From Plasmopara viticola (Eukaryota; Oomycota; Peronosporomycetes; Peronosporales; Peronosporaceae): 64,000 nucleotides of DNA. The DNA lies in the NCBI GenBank assembly GCA_001695595.3, contig MBPM02000039.1:1-64000 (forward strand). Reading direction: 5' to 3'. This document shows positions 53,881-64,000 of the stretch, in pieces. The translations under genes were made by a program, and so were the position numbers. The notes below the pieces were generated by a model that was given only the letters and a program-made list of their open reading frames with translations, was not told the DNA's origin and did no database searches. Within the stretch, counting starts at the first letter, position 1, and every line of letters begins with the position of its first letter.

Positions 53881-56800
53881 CACGGGTCTAGCTACTTCTG
53901 CGTTGATTAATTAGGCCAAGCCGTGCCTCGACGACCTTAACTTCGATAGATTTGACCAAAAGCCACAACTTTTGATGACGCAATCTAGGATTTAGGGCAT
54001 TAGGTGCGCGTGATTTCGATTCTTTTTGTCAGCTTTTGTTGGAAGGCTTTTACCGAGCATTCTTACACGCGAAGAATGCCTTCAGGCGCGCCTCGATCCC
54101 ATCGGATCAGTCTGCAGACAAATCTTGCACCCTCTCAAAGCCAAGCAGGACTGTCACCCTATTCGGCTCGAATTGAATGATGTTTAGAACACATAAAGGT
54201 TCAACTCTATCATCACAAAATAAGCTGAAGAACCTACTTAATATTGACTAAGGGGTCGCCGTAGCATTTGAATCAAGGAAATTGTGAGTTTAGATGGCTA
54301 GACACTAAATTAATTCAAGTTACAGCTCTTTATCTATCTGAAACAAAGATTTTGTATTAGTCTTGATTCTGATAGTTTTTTATGCCTTTTATTTAAAACT
54401 GTAAGTGAAGTAATTTTATGTGTATCAATAAAACTTTGTGACTAAGATATTCTACAGCTTCTACATAGCTCAGTAGTACCTGCTAGTAGGCATTGATCAT
54501 CGGTCATCGAACCACCAGCAGCCTATCTGTTAGCTCACCAGTACAAAGTATAAACATCAATTAAAACTTTACAACATCGCATAGCTAATTTCATTCAAAA
54601 CTGCGTTACACAATACACACTGAATTTGTGTAACGATCGAGCAAGCTGCACGTTCATCGCCATAAAAACAATTTTATCATGTTGGAAGTGCAAAGGCGCA
54701 ATGTTGACTAAATAAAGCTTGGAAATGACTTCGTGTGCATCATAAACTTAAATCACTGACAGAGTATCTTGTTCTGTCCAGACTTACCAGAACAAATAGC
54801 TTAAAAAGCGACATAAATTGTCTGTCTGACGCAAAAGCATTAGAATTTCACCATGTACCGACAACAGTGGCAACAACCCTACGTACACCAGCGCAAAATG
54901 ATGTCCTTGATTGCAGACATGGCTAAGAGGACTGATCTAAACAAACAGTAGTCTTCATGCTACTCCGATACTCCATACTTGACGATCGGTAGACATGTAA
55001 TCGCTTTCATTGATATGGAAAGCGACGTACTTACTACAGTCACGTTCACGCTGATAAATGGAGAACCGCAGAATGAACCTTTCACCAAAATAGCTGACTT
55101 TACTAAAAAGTAGCTTCAATTGCCTTAACTTTTACCACAATAGGGAGCTCGTAGAATAAACTTTTTCTCCAAGATCCACAAAAGTTCCCCGCCCTTTGGC
55201 AACAAGGACAATAAGGGGCACACGTGAGTTTCAGTGAGCACTCTCGTTTTCTAAGACAATGATGGCCAGAAACAATTCTACTGATATCCAAACAAATTTG
55301 CTTACTTAAGCTGTTGTCTCAAAGTCATTAACATTTTAATCGAGTCACAGTCCGTGGATAAAAAGAATTGTCTGTTAAAGCAGGAACGTCGAAAGTACCA
55401 TCAACAAGCATATACTTGTTCCGATATGTCCTTGCTGACAATGTTCCTTTCACCACCAGAATGGCTTGGAAGAGAAATGAGTGCGGGGACACAACCCACC
55501 GTGCATCCCTAAAGTAGCCTGAGTAGCTTGAATCACTAATGTCGGCAATAAGCCATATCCTTTGTCACAGCTTGACACAAACTTGAGTTGCCGTCCCAAA
55601 AGAAGTCTACTAATGGTTTGAGTAACGAATTTAATGTCCAGATCTCTAAGCCAAGCGCAATCTTGCGATTGTACCAATTCAAAAGAAAATGACGTTGATT
55701 TTACAAAAAAAAACGTGTTAAAAAAGCTATTAAAATGTCAATAATCTTGTTCTTGATATACTAAAGTTTAAAAAAATTAAAAGGAAGAAGCCTCATCGTT
55801 TGCGGTCCTGAATCCAGAAGCGCTCAGTATTCTACGTTGGCCATTGTGAAAAATGCTGCTATTGAAAGGCTGAGGTCAGGCCCACCTAACATTGGGCTCT
55901 TAGGAGCACAGCCGAAAGCAGAAGGGGCATCTTAAGGCGCTCATCAGAAAAAAGTACATTGATTAATATACACGCTCCTTTAAAATGTCCTAGATGGTAT
56001 ACAGTATATTTTTTGGACCCGCCACCTCGGCTGAATTCTAGTGCGGAGGAGCAGAGTAGCAACTACTACTTTATTTACGTTGATTCCAGACACGTGATCC
56101 GTGTCTGAGCCTTTTAAGGTCGGCGAGATGGGTTATCGTCTTGTCTAAGGGCTTTGGAGGATTGCTGGCAGAAGATGCGCTCTCATAGCTAGAAAAACTT
56201 AACTCACAAATAGGGGCAGGGTTCTCTACTGGGAAGGAACCAAGTCCTTATAATGCGTCAGATTTTTCATCGGCAGTGCACTGCTACATCTAGATGCTAA
56301 GGAACGGGATTGGGCGATTGCGTTTGAATAGTCGAAACCAAGGATGTTGAAAATGTGAAAGACATCTACAATTTATACAGATCATGTGTCACTATGGACT
56401 GCGACACCTCTCATTTTAAATGACCGGGTAAATCTAAGAAATTAAAACAAGCCAAGAAACAAAATGCTTTGGCTGCTGTGTTTTCACGACGTTTAGAGTA
56501 GGAGCTAGCATATGTCTAATCTGTAACCTCGTCTATATCGAACCTTGTTTGTGGCTCTCATGCACGCGATTGTTGTGCGCAGCTCTGTTTAAAGCTCTGG
56601 AGAGTGCTGCGCGTGGTGACTCTGACAAAATCGGCGTGGGAAAGCGCGAGCCTACATCAGTTATATTGGGAAGCCTGGCCGTTAATATCATAGTGACCCA
56701 AGGCTTCTGATGAAGATGATTTGAGTATTGTATCCTTCAGAAGGGTTACGATGCCCGCTACGTAGTTATCTCGGTCGAGTAAAGGCGTAATCCGCTAAAA

Positions 56801-57001
56801 AAATTCGGTGTCGGTGACTTATGCTGTATGAGTTGGTCTACACATATTCGCGCACGTGCGAATTAAATCCTTGCCGGCAGTGTTATGAGCAAATTTGCCG
56901 GTGATCTGCAATGCTGTCCTCCGATTAGATAGAATTTAGTGCTTGGCTGGCGAAGAACTCGGCAAGGCTACATATAATGGTAATGTAGCCTATGAATGAA
57001 A
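53881..57001. other. 3.1-kb stretch, no gene; small inverted repeat at 56.97 kb
   Basis: No coding region recognised. A degenerate CCGGCA...AAATTTGCCGGTG near 56,874-56,903 resembles the palindrome of the element 2 LTR but lacks the rest. A hairpin GGCTACAT (56966-56973) / ATGTAGCC (56983-56990) with a 9-nt loop lies just before the integrase remnant of element 6. Confidence 0.45.
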
Positions 57002-57265
57002 ATGGTGTATTTAGTGGCTGTACCGGACCCGGCCGACGCTGTTGAAACAGTAGCGATATACCTTGACCGTGGCTATAGATACGTATACTTTTAGAGTAAG
57101 CTGTCTCGAACCGATATACGGATACTTTTGGAGAGCAGTTACAAGCAGCTTAATACCAGACTGGGTTTGTCCATAGTAAGCCATACACAGACGAGTGGTT
57201 GGACCGAGTGAGTGAATTGTGTTGTCGAAGACGTGTTATTCAATACTTGCTCTGACATCCAAGAG
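57002..57265 (+). pseudogene. Integrase core remnant (element 6)
   Basis: From 57002 the plus strand reads MVYLVAVPDPADAVETVAIY, matching the segment after the first catalytic Asp of gypsy integrases. After a stop and shifts it continues NTRLGLSIVSHTQTSGWTE and, past another stop, VNCVVEDVLFNTC, the LGT-MSTA-HPQTDGQTERVN-VVEDVLR block. The SDRDPRF box is eroded to SRTDIR. Confidence 0.75.
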
Positions 57266-59007
57266 GTCAGAGCATTTAGTTGTCGTGTTTGCACCGGACA
57301 TGGCATAACAGGCTACACACTGTGATCATGGATGATATAGTTAACCCTTGCGTTTTGTTAGCATGACCGCATTGTAAATCAACGGGGGATCCCGAGCGGA
57401 TAACTCATATTAGCCCTTACAAATGTGGAAGCAATCAAAGACTTCGTGTTTGGCAAGCTTTTTGTCTTAAGACACGTACAAGGCAATATGGCTGAAAGCT
57501 AAGATATAAAAAACGGGAACAAAATGACAAGACAAGATTCAGCCTGAATATTTGATATGAGCGCTCAACTTTTACCGTAATAAGTGCAGTAACTATTGCC
57601 TTCAAGGCGTAATTGTGCCTGCGCTTCATTGAGGTCATCTCCAAACGAGGTTAGGCATATACGCTTGAAGGCTCAATATATCAAGAGAGTGTGAGCACAC
57701 CCAGCTTCGATGTAGGTCTCCAAACGGCTTGTACCAGGTGGTTACAAGAGCATTTACAGCGGATCGTAAACACGCACAGACACAGGAGGCCAATTTATCA
57801 TTTGGACCAGAGGTTGATTTTGAGTGTGGAGTGCCGCAATCTTAGTTTGAGCGACGCGAGTAAGCAAACTGCTCGCGGATGGTGGAGCTTACGCACTGGA
57901 GAGTCAAGAGACCTTCGGACAAGACCAACACATGCCATAGCGAATACGATTGAGATCGTCAGCGTAATGATTCAGCTTCTAGATAAATTAGCTAGACAGC
58001 GGTTACAAGTGACATCACAGAAAATAGCTCGCATTGCATCACCAGATGCTAAGACATAGCCCCCCTCATTTTCTCAACAATGAGCCATACCGAAAAATGT
58101 AATGTTGCGCAGCGACGACACCACCAACGAAGCATCTTGTGAAGAAAACATAACCGTACCTTGGAAATTTGAAGGTTCACCTTAAAGAGATTACCCAGAC
58201 AATGAAGGTGCTACCGTCAATGGAGAAGTGTATCTTTGGCAAATTACGCTTTTGCTGCTAGCTTTTGAGACGCTATAGGCACATAGATAGCTCATCTTGA
58301 AAAATCTAGTGACCGCTGCGACAACATTGCTCACAGAAGCACAATGTTGCGGGCTACATGTAGCCGGGTGAAAGTCCTAGTCAATCAACGACAGGTCTTT
58401 AGCGCATCGAATTTTTCAATTTACAACAATTATAAAAAATTTCGTGATGTGCGAGCATAATGCACAGCATTTTTTGTTAAAACAAGCTCTCAGAACATTT
58501 TTTTCTTCATTTTTCGACGTACCCTATAGCCAAAATATGAACACTTCGTAATAAAGTGTTGGCTCCAAACCTTCGCTCTTTTAGCCGCCAAACGATCGTT
58601 ATAGATATATTTGTGCGAAAGTATTTGTGCGACCGTTACAATCTGATTCTCAAAGCTACATGCTCCACAAGCACAGCGTTTGTCGATTCTAGAGCCCCAA
58701 AGCCATAAACGCCAATAGAAAAATCTATTGAGCGATCGCAGCCCGCGCACTTGTGTTTCGCCTACTCGAGCAAAACCTTACTTGCTGTGACTGCACCTCG
58801 TGCTCTAACGATTATTACCAATGAGATTTGGCTAAGTGTCAGATCGAAGAGCTAAAGCACGGACTGTGTGGGATGTGCTCGCAAGCAGGAGGTTTTTTTT
58901 ACAAGTTTGTAAATTTTGAAGAGCATATTGCGCAGTTTGTGCGTTGAGTTACCGCGTCAGCCCAAAAGATTTTATCTAAAGCGCGACACTGCTCGTTGTT
59001 GATCAAT
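57266..59007. other. Gap with one unassigned 122-codon frame
   Basis: An open frame at 57691-58059 (plus) is the longest here, Arg/Leu-rich and without any motif I know. A minus-strand frame at 58490-58750 is also anonymous. They may be remains of the flanking gypsy copies. Confidence 0.4.
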
Positions 59008-59280
59008 ACGAAGTCCCGAACATCAACCTTCACCGATATCTTGCTTTGCAGGCACATTTTAACGGAAATAGTTGGACGCGTTTGGCAATCGTCTACAGTA
59101 AACCACCCGCACACTCAGACAAAGGCAGAATATCAAAATGCTGAAGACGTGTTACGCAGTGTTTGAAGATACGACAAGTCGTTAAAGTAGCAAACTTCCA
59201 CTCACTCAAACTGCAATGACAGCGCGTTTTATGCTACACGTCGTAACAAGGTAAACAGCACCAAGTATAGCGCTTCGCTA
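59008..59280 (+). pseudogene. Integrase core remnant (element 7)
   Basis: Plus strand reads SRTSTFTDI (eroded SDRDPRFT), LTEIVGRVWQSSTVNHPHTQ and QNAEDVLRSV, then after stops NDSAFYATRRNK. This is the same integrase block as in element 6 but a separate, differently mutated copy; the STVNHP-x-T-x(n)-VEDVLRSV core is clear. Confidence 0.7.
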
Positions 59281-62107
59281 AAAGCATCACTTCGAGTTTC
59301 TCAGTTGGAAATGGGGGGTTGATAAAGTGGCTTGCTGATATAAGCCCCCCCACAATGCACGAACAATTCGAAAACTTTGTGTATAGTATACTCTGTGTTC
59401 TAGATACTTATTGCTTTAAGACACGTACAAGACAAATTCAATTACTTCCCAGATTCTAAAAAATACACGGACTGGAACAAAAGAGTCAACATCTTAAATT
59501 AAAATTTAACAGAATTCAAAGCCAAAACTCATCACGCAAATTCAGTTGGAATGGGTTTTGCACTGTTTAGCCTACTACATGCATGAACTAGTCGCTACTA
59601 CCCCCTCGATTTTAAGCTCAGAAATTCAATGACGATTAAATCAGTTTTAATACGAATTTTCGTTGGACTCTATCCATCAAACCGTCAAAAATATACAAAT
59701 TATAACATCAAAGCATTCTGTCTATCGGACATCATCGGTGTGACTTGTGTCGCTTCTTTAAAGCCCGTAAGCACATTAGACAAGGCTTACAATGAAAAGT
59801 ACAGCTCCTAGGTCATACAACTCACGTGTCATCCACATCTTGTGAATTTATCGCGGTCAAAAACTGCCTATTTTCTTATGACATAAGCCAAGCTCACATT
59901 ATCCGCATACCACGACGTAAGTACGCGATTTCATCAAGTGACGATTCGGTCGGTCGTTGAGCAAACTCGCACCATCCATCAGTCTTCCTTCCATACAATT
60001 GAGCATGACCCGCACCTTAATATCGTCTGCAGAGGGTTAGAAAGGTGAGTGTTTTCATTAAATAAAGTTTGATTCCTGCTCGAAAGCCCGCGGCTCGTAC
60101 GACTAAGCCGAGGAGCCTCTAGATAACTTCCTTCAAACTCCACACCAAAGCCGTGCATGGCATACCACATTTCCGCGAGCGGACAGTGTTCTTTGTGCGT
60201 ACTTCATGCGCTCCGTGTCCGTATCCTGATCAAAACCTTGTGCCTGATGGGCCAAAGCTAAAAAGCAATAACTTTAATGAGGCATAAGAGTATTGACATA
60301 GCAACCACCGTATTGGTAGTCAGGCTGCGGAGATTAGTACTTAAAAAGCTATGCAATTTGACGGTTGAGCTTTGAGCTCGCTACGGAAGGAAAACACTTG
60401 TTAACGCAGTTTGGACACCCTACGCTGAGATGCGTGGTAGTCAGTCCGACTATATAGTTTGGCCAAAGAAGTTCGACTCGCTTTAAGCCCCAAGACAGTT
60501 GCAGTATGACCGCCAGGGCCAATGTTGAGAACTATCGAAAGTGCGAGCACTTAATTGCGCTAGGGCTATTGCTTCCCATGAAATAGGCGTAAGCCAAGTT
60601 CCTCTGACGCTTTTTACCGCTGCAAATCTTTTTTATAGCCTTAAGATTGGATGCACTTCGATTTGAGAAAATTTTAGGAGCAAAATTGCTCCCATAAGCT
60701 TCGGCAGCTTCTTGTTAAGTGGTACGAATATTTCTCATCACAATACACGTGTGAGCCACTAATAGGCCCCAGTTCGACCACCGGAAAGGCGTTGGAATAT
60801 AAGATCCGAAACAGTAGGTACTTCTTGTGTGAGCCGTGATATTTTGGGTATGAAATGAAGGTTTTCATGCTCGCTCGCAGAACATTTGCTCAAAACGTCT
60901 GGATTCGCATTATGCCGAAGCCGAGACATCTTTAAAATGAGCTTTTTTCAATCCGTCAACAAGGCAGAACATACTGTAAGCTCTTGGATGTAGAAGACAT
61001 TATCCAATGTGTCTGAATTATAACTTTAGCAACTTTAAGGCATACTCATTTTTTAATAGATATTCCAGGTCGGGTTCAAGCAATCCATATCGTCGGGCTT
61101 TTCAAGCGTCGAATGATAATTTATGGGGAACAGGTACGGTGCTGAAAGAATGACATTGGCCACCATAAAAACAATTGTGCTTTTTGGGCGAGGTTTTTCG
61201 AACGCGCCAAACTAGAAGTTGGCCCACGCGGTGCGCGAAGCGACTTGCGTAAGCCCCGACCACGGCTCGCATCGATCGGGTAATGCCTGTCCGGTATTTT
61301 TTTCAAGAGACGGGTAGCGCGTCAAGCTCATCGCGAGTTGCGTCGTCGATTAGCCAACCCAGAGGTGTGCTGAGTGTGGTCGTGTCTGACGTTCTGACTT
61401 CGCTTTTTTTTCATGGATGAATTTATCGGAGGGGCATTCCAGGCTAAGCAACGGAGCCACTCCGACAGCGTTGTCGTCAGCTTAAATTTTCTACAGTTTA
61501 AGTAGGCAAAAAGCTTGATATGCGTTCTTTAGAGCGCCCGTGGCTCCTTTTCGTGCTCACTACTAAAAAACGGAGGTCTCTGAGCAAAGAAAGACGGCAT
61601 GCACAAGCTCTTCGCCGTGGTGGAGTGGGTGGTTCTGAAGAAAGCTTTTTTGTCTGACGGGTCTTTTTAAATTAGAGCGCTTCTGGCCACCGTAATAGCC
61701 TTTTTTGCATATGCTGTCTCAATTAAGACGCAGAGACCGTTTAGGTAGTTCAGTTGCTAAAGCAAATTGTTTGTGGTCGGCTGGGTCATCATTGAATGAT
61801 TTGTTGACCGAAAGTTTTCTTAGCTGTCGAATTGGATTGTCTATGTGACTGAACCGATTTGAAGTAAGAGAGTAATGTGTATTCCTCATCTCTCTTAATG
61901 AATGTTATCCAAATTTTTTTGACAAGGATACAGCAGGCCGTATTATGGAACCAAATTTTTTAGGTTATTCTCTTTAAATGCAACAGGACGTGGCGGAAAG
62001 ACAAGCATTTGAACTAAAGGAGCCTTACACTCCTGATCGCAAGTTTCGGTGTCTGTATCGCTTTGCATATTAAGGTATATGCCAAAACAGCACTTGAATT
62101 TCGTGCA
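59281..62107. other. 2.8-kb gap before the U2-like fragment
   Basis: Only frames under 65 codons. No family or repeat recognised. Confidence 0.5.
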
Positions 62108-62142
62108 TTACACTTGATCTTAGCCAAAAGGCCGAGAAGGTA
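62108..62142 (-). ncRNA. U2 snRNA 5'-end fragment (likely pseudogene)
   Basis: On the minus strand, 62142 to 62108 gives ATACCTTCTCGGCC then TTTTGGCTAAGATCAAGTG and TA: the 5' stem-loop I and the first single-stranded part of U2 snRNA, 35 bases with no visible mismatch to the conserved sequence. The branch-point recognition element should follow as GTAGTA but reads GTAATG, and no stem II, Sm site (ATTTTTGG-like) or 3' stem-loops are recognisable in the next ~200 bases. It is therefore a truncated copy and not a working U2 gene. Confidence 0.75.
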
Positions 62143-62359
62143 TGGATTTTGTGAATTATAGTATGGACCACAGCACTATCATGCAGATAGTTTTAAAGCG
62201 CAGTCTATTGCATCTCATAGTATACCGGAAAATCGTGTATCTTTATACCCTCCTTAACTGAGTGTGACCTTACTTAGGACCACAAAAAATCCTGATTAAG
62301 CCGTTCTCTGAGTCAAAAATGGTAATTTCGAGTAATTTTAATAAGCTTAGTACAATCAG

Positions 62360-62656
62360 TCAGTACCCTGCGGCTCCAATGAAAGGTATTTTGATTTCCG
62401 CTGCGATCTCTGTAGCAACTGACGCCATAACGGCCACAGCCACGACTAATCCGACCGTTGTTTCGATGTTGCCGCTCCAAATAACAGATGGCTCCAGCTC
62501 CTCGGCGTCACTGACCTCCTCGTCGTCGAAGAGCGTGTCATGCCATCTTGCGCTGCTGCGTGTATCCACAAGCCTCCACCCGCTAATCTTGCACAGGACC
62601 AGAATCGCTGCAGTTAAGCCAAAGCTCAGCGCGAGGTCCATACTCCAGTGTTCCAT
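62360..62656 (-). CDS. Small two-helix membrane protein, 98 aa or last exon of a larger one
   Basis: Frame from the ATG at 62656. Two hydrophobic segments, DLALSFGLTAAILVLCKISG (about 7-26) and GLVVAVAVMASVATEIAAEI (about 69-88), flank an acidic loop (DDEEVSDAEELEP). The same frame is open upstream for about 35 codons without an ATG but with protein-like sequence and a possible splice acceptor (TTTCCAG, near 62760), so it may be a 3' exon of a longer gene. A GGTACTGAC just before the stop could also be a donor. No family recognised. It is upstream of nothing on its strand and lies 0.5 kb past the ceramide synthase stop. Confidence 0.5.
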   Translation of the reverse strand: MEHWSMDLALSFGLTAAILVLCKISGWRLVDTRSSARWHDTLFDDEEVSDAEELEPSVIWSGNIETTVGLVVAVAVMASVATEIAAEIKIPFIGAAGY

Positions 62657-63178
62657 CGAGTGTCTGGCAAGCAGGGATAGGCAAAGATTGCAGCAGCACC
62701 TTGGGAGGCTACGAAACCGCTCGAGCGCAGCGTGTGCATGTACAATTGATAATTTCTGGAAACAGCAGTTTCGGTATCCGCATAAACTTTAGCTAATTGC
62801 ACTTTCATTTTAAATTTTGGGCTTTCTTAGCGATGCGTGAGAAACGCCTAGCAGTTCAAGATTGTACTTCGAACTTGTACACGGAAAGAGCGATAAATCA
62901 GGTGCAATTTTAGTGCCTACGTGTTAGATGAAAAGTCGATAATTAAGTAGTTTGTCAGCCAGCAGAGTAGATTGAGCTGCTCAGTATTCTTGCTGGTAAG
63001 TTTGCGCTTATGTCGTCGTAATGTAATTCATTATGGTTCTTACAATATAATAGTCTTGGTACTTCTAACTCGCTACCGTGAGCTAACTTGTACATTATGG
63101 TAGGAATATGTGTTTGGGCGTGGATTCTGTGAAGCAACTACTTGATTGAATAAGGGAAACAGCCTCGCATGTTGACAC

Positions 63179-64000
63179 TCACTCAGTCTTAGCTCTGCAA
63201 GTGGAGTCAATTGGCGTTGTCTTGAGCGCTGCTGTTCCTTCCCCTTTGTGGACCTCTTCCACGCTAGCACACTTATCCTGGATATCTTCCGCCAAGCCTT
63301 TGCGAATCAGAGTATGGCCCATTACAAGAAAAAGACCATACCAGTAAACGTGCAGCACAAAAAGCATGGAAAGCAATGCACTTCCCGGGTGCAAAAAGAT
63401 CCCGATGACATGCGGGTTGGCCTCCGGAATCACAAAGATAGTATTATAAATCAAGTAGAAAGGGTACACATACAGCCGCGTGTAGCCCCAAGAGGCCAGG
63501 AGTAAAACATACATGGCCGCAATTAGGGGGGTGTTGCCCGTGTCCACAACAGACTTAATCCCATCTGCTTCGACGTCATCGACAGACAGTAATATTTTAG
63601 TATTCGCAGTCGAATAAACAATACAACACACGACTTACATCCGACCACATCACCGATGTCGTGCGTGAAAGCCACAAGTGCTCCCATAGCACAGTAATTT
63701 GCAAGATATGAGCCTCCAATCAAAATGATTGTCACCAAATGATGAAGCAGCATCTCAATAAAGTCGTTTCGAAGGGGGGAGAAGAATAGCATGTACAGAA
63801 GGCTGTGGAAATGATAGCCGAGCTGTGCGAAATAGTAGTACTTCAGAGAAAATTCAGGGGGTTCATGAAGATGTAGATAAGCTTCGCGAATTACGCCCTT
63901 GCCACCAAGTACTGGCGGGAACCACTTTTCGTTGCGCATGACGTAGTATCCAGCACCAGTGATAATAGAAAAGTACCTAGAGCAACAGCAGATAAAACAC
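63179..64000 (-). CDS. Ceramide synthase (TLC/Lag1 family), partial at window end
   Basis: Joins a sphingoid base to a fatty acyl-CoA in the ER membrane. Exon at 63639 and above: FAQLGYHFHSLLYMLFF, then the Lag1 motif from LLHHLVTIILI to THDIGDVV with the His pair and Asp residues. A 74-nt intron (63565-63638, GTAAGT...GCAG on the minus strand) is in phase. The last exon (63564-63179) reads SVVDTGNTPLIAAMY, WGYTRLYVYPFYLIYNTIF and a last helix, then a charged tail of about 40 residues with stop at 63179. Upstream of the Met at 63939 the frame continues as YFSIITGAGYYV, so that Met is internal; a TTGCTCTAG acceptor near 63976 may start this exon. The 5' part lies outside the window. No C-terminal ER retrieval signal is obvious. 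Confidence 0.92.

Noticed and set aside
57691..58059. 122-codon plus-strand frame
   Set aside because: No motif, no close neighbour gene, surrounded by gypsy fragments; kept only as an unassigned frame.
1..64000. CRISPR arrays, rRNA genes, bacterial-type operons
   Set aside because: No regular spacer-repeat arrays, rRNA segments or operon-like overlapping genes were seen on either strand.

Overview
The window is a chromosome end from an oomycete (stramenopile). It opens with about 0.5 kb of CCCTAAA telomere repeat, the TTTAGGG type shared by plants and oomycetes. Plants are excluded by the genes: an alkyl-DHAP synthase (AGPS) with a PTS2-like signal and a CAMSAP-type CKK protein, both absent from land plants. 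Supporting signs are genes that are nearly intron-free, one 74-nt intron, a small Cys/His zinc-binding module that I recall as common in Phytophthora-type proteomes, and decayed Ty3/gypsy elements. The modest GC content would suit a downy mildew or related Peronosporales species, but genus is inference.

Layout. 1-0.5 kb: telomere. 1.6-8.35 kb: a decayed minus-strand Ty3/gypsy element with two recognisable LTRs, carrying a truncated LINE and an unrelated exon-intron fragment near its 5' LTR. 9.0-11.3 kb: the first intact gene, a 769-aa multi-pass membrane protein. 11.3-20 kb: gene-free. 20.0-20.8 kb: copy A of an about 0.8-kb dispersed repeat (copy B at 51.1-51.9 kb). 21.1-25 kb: a second, plus-strand Ty3/gypsy relic whose RNase H segment is inverted, ending in an LTR with an 18-bp perfect palindrome.

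25.8-36.2 kb is the gene-dense core: a CKK-domain microtubule protein, CCDC93 (endosomal CCC complex), AGPS (ether lipid synthesis), a 2-oxoglutarate/Fe(II) prolyl-4-hydroxylase-like gene with a homopolymer frame break, and NAD-dependent glycerol-3-phosphate dehydrogenase. CCDC93 and AGPS are divergent with only 111 bp between start codons. Same-strand neighbours are about 100 bp apart.

36.4-38.2 kb: two 5'-truncated LINE copies with intact target-site duplications, one inside a local tandem duplication whose other unit shows the empty site. 38-44 kb: no recognisable gene. 44.1-45.2 kb: a serine-rich zinc-motif protein. 46.4-59.3 kb: a graveyard of gypsy fragments in both orientations (RT, gag, RNase H, integrase). 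62.1 kb: a 35-nt exact-looking 5' end of U2 snRNA with no body. 62.4-64 kb: a small two-helix membrane protein and a ceramide synthase (TLC/Lag1 family) that runs off the window.

How the genes relate: GPD and AGPS both use the dihydroxyacetone-phosphate node, and ceramide synthase also belongs to lipid synthesis. This looks like ordinary housekeeping genes in a compact island, not a dedicated cluster. I found no CRISPR, no operon-like defence system and no convincing new multi-gene system. The most informative oddities are the inverted RNase H segment, the U2 5' fragment, the LINE insertion with its empty-site paralogue, and the N-terminal region of the CKK protein.
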